64,000 bases of DNA, from NCBI GenBank assembly GCA_025210775.1, contig JAOARB010000013.1, positions 272,306-336,305 of the forward strand, given 5' to 3'. Shown in pieces: positions 62,201 to 64,000 of this stretch. The notes below the pieces were generated by a model. It was not told the origin of the DNA, ran no database searches, and saw only the letters and a list, made by a program, of their open reading frames with translations. Every line of letters starts with the position of its first letter. The stretch's first letter is position 1. Both the position numbers and the translations under genes were made by a program. The stretch comes from Prolixibacteraceae bacterium. Its GTDB lineage: Bacteria > Bacteroidota > Bacteroidia > Bacteroidales > Prolixibacteraceae.

Positions 62201-62518
62201 ATGCATACAGAATTATATATCACATATGAACAACTACAGGAAATGATTACTGATAGTGTTCAGCTTGGTATAACCAAATATCAAGCAACTCAGAAACCGA
62301 AGAATGACCTATTGTCTCGAAACAAAGCCTATCAAATGTATGGTTTCAAAGTAATAAATAACCTAATTGACAACCATATTATTAAAACTCTTCGATCTGG
62401 AGAATTTAAGAACAGCAAGGTTTTAGTTTCAAAAGCAGAAATAGACACTGCTATCTACAGCAGTAAACTACTAAAAATAATCACCATTAATAGATTAAAT
62501 AAGAACTGTAAAAAGTAA
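62201..62518 (+). CDS. hypothetical early protein with excisionase-like helices
   Basis: 105 residues, three bases behind the Cro-like gene. Not recognised with confidence. The middle (about 40-75: LLSRNKAYQMYGFKVINNLIDNHIIKTLRSGEFKNSKVLVSKAEID) resembles the winged helix of excisionase/MerR-like proteins, in which a short helix-turn-helix is followed by a strand bearing 'G..KVLVSKAEID'. It may serve as excisionase or as an early DNA-binding protein. Confidence 0.5.
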   Translation: MHTELYITYEQLQEMITDSVQLGITKYQATQKPKNDLLSRNKAYQMYGFKVINNLIDNHIIKTLRSGEFKNSKVLVSKAEIDTAIYSSKLLKIITINRLNKNCKK

Positions 62519-62826
62519 GCCGAATTAATAACTCTTAAATTATGAGAAAATAAATGCAACATCCCATCGACTGATCAAAGTATATCAACAACTGCAATTT
62601 TGAATAATTGTGAATCTGCGCAACAGGTGTATTATCACACACCTGTAAATGGAATCTGCTCAAATCAAGGTATTTTCCAAGTAAAATAACCTTAAATGAT
62701 TATGGTCAAGTTTTTAAAGGAAATGGAAAACGTTCCAAATTCAACCAATTCCATTCTATAGAAATAAAATATTTAAGCATTTTGTACATAACATGAACTA
62801 GGTCTTCAACTATAACGCTTCTAGAT
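62519..62826. other. short gene-free gap in the early operon
   Basis: About 310 bases. Contains an 8-bp inverted repeat ACAGGTGT / ACACCTGT (62623-62630 and 62639-62646, 8-base spacer) that could be an operator or attenuator, and only very short frames (for example a 21-codon one near 62697). No repressor-type palindrome. Confidence 0.4.
62623..62646. promoter_or_regulatory. inverted repeat in the early operon gap
   Basis: ACAGGTGT and ACACCTGT separated by eight bases; no T tract follows, so it is not an obvious terminator. Possible regulator site. Confidence 0.3.
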
Positions 62827-63123
62827 ATGGCCAAGCAAAGGTTAAATAAAGAAGAAATATACAACGCAACTATTCTAATCATAGAAAGACGTAAAAAAGA
62901 TGGCAAAGGCCCATTTCAAGCAATGTTGATAGACTATATTCGTCTATTGAACTATTTTCCTCGTGAAGAACTTTGGCTACTAGTTAAAGAAAAACGAATT
63001 CGTGCAGAACCATCATTAAATAGTTGGTGCTTCTTCCCCCAAGCACCCAAATGCTTAGAACAAGATAGAGTCAATATAGACTCTAAAATACTCCGTATAA
63101 CTAATGATAAATTAAAATTCTAA
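62827..63123 (+). CDS. small hypothetical early protein
   Basis: 98 residues, basic and mostly helical (MAKQRLNKEEIYNATILIIERRKKDGKG, FQAMLIDYIRLLNYFPREELWLLVKEKR). Not recognised. It is followed after two bases by another small gene, consistent with one early transcript. Confidence 0.5.
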   Translation: MAKQRLNKEEIYNATILIIERRKKDGKGPFQAMLIDYIRLLNYFPREELWLLVKEKRIRAEPSLNSWCFFPQAPKCLEQDRVNIDSKILRITNDKLKF

Positions 63124-63125
63124 TC

Positions 63126-63368
63126 ATGAGATCCCAACTCCAAAAAATCAAGAATAATCTTCACCGTGGAGATTATCAAAGGATCGCCGACATGGCACAT
63201 GTTTCCTTATCAACAGTACAAAGAACATTTTGTACTTCCGACCGATTTGTATCATTTACAAATGAAAAAGCACTAGAAGCTGCACTAATCATTGCACAAC
63301 GCAATATACTACGAAGAGCTAGAGCAAAAAGAATGCTTAATGCATTACCTACAGATCATTCATCTTAA
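63126..63368 (+). CDS. small helix-turn-helix protein
   Basis: 80 residues. A helix-turn-helix stretch, RGDYQRIADMAHVSLSTVQRTF, is followed by a second helical part (EKALEAALIIAQRNILRRARAKRML). This is a typical early regulatory protein in Bacteroidota prophages and mobile elements. Two-base gap to the upstream gene and 12 to the next. Confidence 0.6.
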   Translation: MRSQLQKIKNNLHRGDYQRIADMAHVSLSTVQRTFCTSDRFVSFTNEKALEAALIIAQRNILRRARAKRMLNALPTDHSS

Positions 63369-63380
63369 AATAGGTTTATT

Positions 63381-63749
63381 ATGAAACAAGAGATAATAAA
63401 TAATATTCCTATGGGATTTACTCCTGAACAAAGAATAGAGTTCAGAGAAATGATTTTTGATGCCCTAATGGAAGCAATACCAGAGGTTGTAAAAGAAATA
63501 ACACCCAAAATCATAGAAGAGGTTAAAATTACACTTCGACATGAAGGTAAAGTAGATAGCCTTAAAGACCATATACTTCGCTATCCTACACCAATCCTAG
63601 ACACAAGAGCTATTTGTTCAATAATGGGATGGTCGCCCTCTACGGTACAAAGAAAAAGAGAAGACTATTATAACCCTTTACCGATGTATAAAGACGGCCG
63701 TAGGTTTATAATTAGTAAAGATGAATTTATTCAATACTTGAGATTATGA
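63381..63749 (+). CDS. excisionase/MerR-like DNA-binding protein
   Basis: 122 residues. Helical N-terminal half (FREMIFDALMEAIPEVVKEITPKIIEEV) and a C-terminal winged helix of the helix-turn-helix_17 type: LDTRAICSIMGWSPSTVQRKREDYYNPLPMYKDGRRFIISKDEFIQYL. Such proteins occur beside replication genes in Bacteroidota elements. Its stop overlaps the next start (ATGA). Confidence 0.65.
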   Translation: MKQEIINNIPMGFTPEQRIEFREMIFDALMEAIPEVVKEITPKIIEEVKITLRHEGKVDSLKDHILRYPTPILDTRAICSIMGWSPSTVQRKREDYYNPLPMYKDGRRFIISKDEFIQYLRL

Positions 63750-64000
63750 GCTATATTGAATTAATAAACCGTTTTTGGATTATTCATGAAGAATATGCTT
63801 TTTCTCCAGAATCTGTAGCATTATATTTTTACCTTCTAAAAATTAATAATACACTCTCATGGAAAGCATCCTTTAGGCGTAATAATGCCAAAATACAAGC
63901 AGATCTTTCTATCCACAGAAAAAAGCTTTTAGAAGCAAAAAAAGAATTAGCTGATTCTGGACTTATTGATTTTAGTTCTTCAAAAACAAATGGTAACGTA
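63746..64000 (+). CDS. replication-type protein, N-terminal part, cut by window edge
   Basis: Open frame from the ATG at 63746 to the window end, 85 residues visible: MSYIELINRFWIIHEEY, FSPESVALYFYLLKINN, then a winged-helix-like part ADLSIHRKKLLEAKKELADSGLIDF. The beginning matches what I know of replication initiator/DnaD-like proteins of Bacteroidota prophages and conjugative elements. It starts within the stop of the preceding gene (ATGA), so is coupled to it. Confidence 0.65.
   Translation, partial: MSYIELINRFWIIHEEYAFSPESVALYFYLLKINNTLSWKASFRRNNAKIQADLSIHRKKLLEAKKELADSGLIDFSSSKTNGNV

Overview
The window looks like a chromosomal segment of an AT-rich member of the Bacteroidota, probably a marine polysaccharide degrader. 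The evidence is a SusC/SusD pair with an ECF sigma/FecR switch, a one-protein hybrid two-component regulator, S1 sulfatases, three proteins with type IX secretion (T9SS) C-terminal sorting domains, and a general lack of Shine-Dalgarno-like leaders. A marine Bacteroidales/Marinilabiliales lineage is my guess from the gene mix; I cannot place it further without a search.

Layout. 0.4-4.4 kb: hybrid two-component regulator (+). 5.2-8.2 kb: two coupled formylglycine sulfatases (-). 8.6-14.6 kb: giant gingipain-like (C25) T9SS-secreted protease (-). 15.6-16.3 kb: Crp/Fnr regulator (-). 16.5-28.4 kb: a polysaccharide utilisation locus read right to left: ECF sigma, FecR anti-sigma, SusC with a signalling STN domain, SusD, a terminator, GH2 beta-galactosidase-like enzyme and a GH63/YgjK-like enzyme. 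29.6-33.8 kb: TetR regulator and a two-gene exporter-type ABC transporter resembling IrtAB/YbtPQ (+). 33.9-34.6 kb: DUF2293 protein (-). 34.7-42.1 kb: a second, larger C25 protease with cadherin-like repeats (-). 42.7-55.3 kb: mixed core and accessory genes: NAD(P)-binding protein, secreted C-type-lectin protein, FAD/Fe-S D-lactate dehydrogenase-like enzyme, RecQ, NfeD-like protein, META-domain lipoprotein, ArnT-like glycosyltransferase, FabG.

55.4 kb to the right edge: the left part of an integrated prophage or related element. It has a tyrosine recombinase, a large STAND NTPase, a membrane-anchored HIRAN protein in the repressor operon, an S24 repressor facing a small Cro-like gene, and a compact row of small early genes leading into a replication-type protein cut by the window end. 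A near-identical palindrome lies in front of both the integrase and the repressor/Cro control region, so one repressor probably governs both. The element's right end is not in view.

The strongest candidate for a little-known system is the 914-residue element protein: N-terminal HEPN RNase-like domain (RNAIAH), STAND ATPase, TPR-like helices and a cold-shock-like C-terminal domain. This is the architecture expected of a one-protein abortive-infection sensor. A second unusual signal is a set of three intergenic palindromes whose arms are tandem 11-bp units: two (4.65 and 29.1 kb) share one unit sequence, and the third (45.3 kb) has the same architecture with a different unit.
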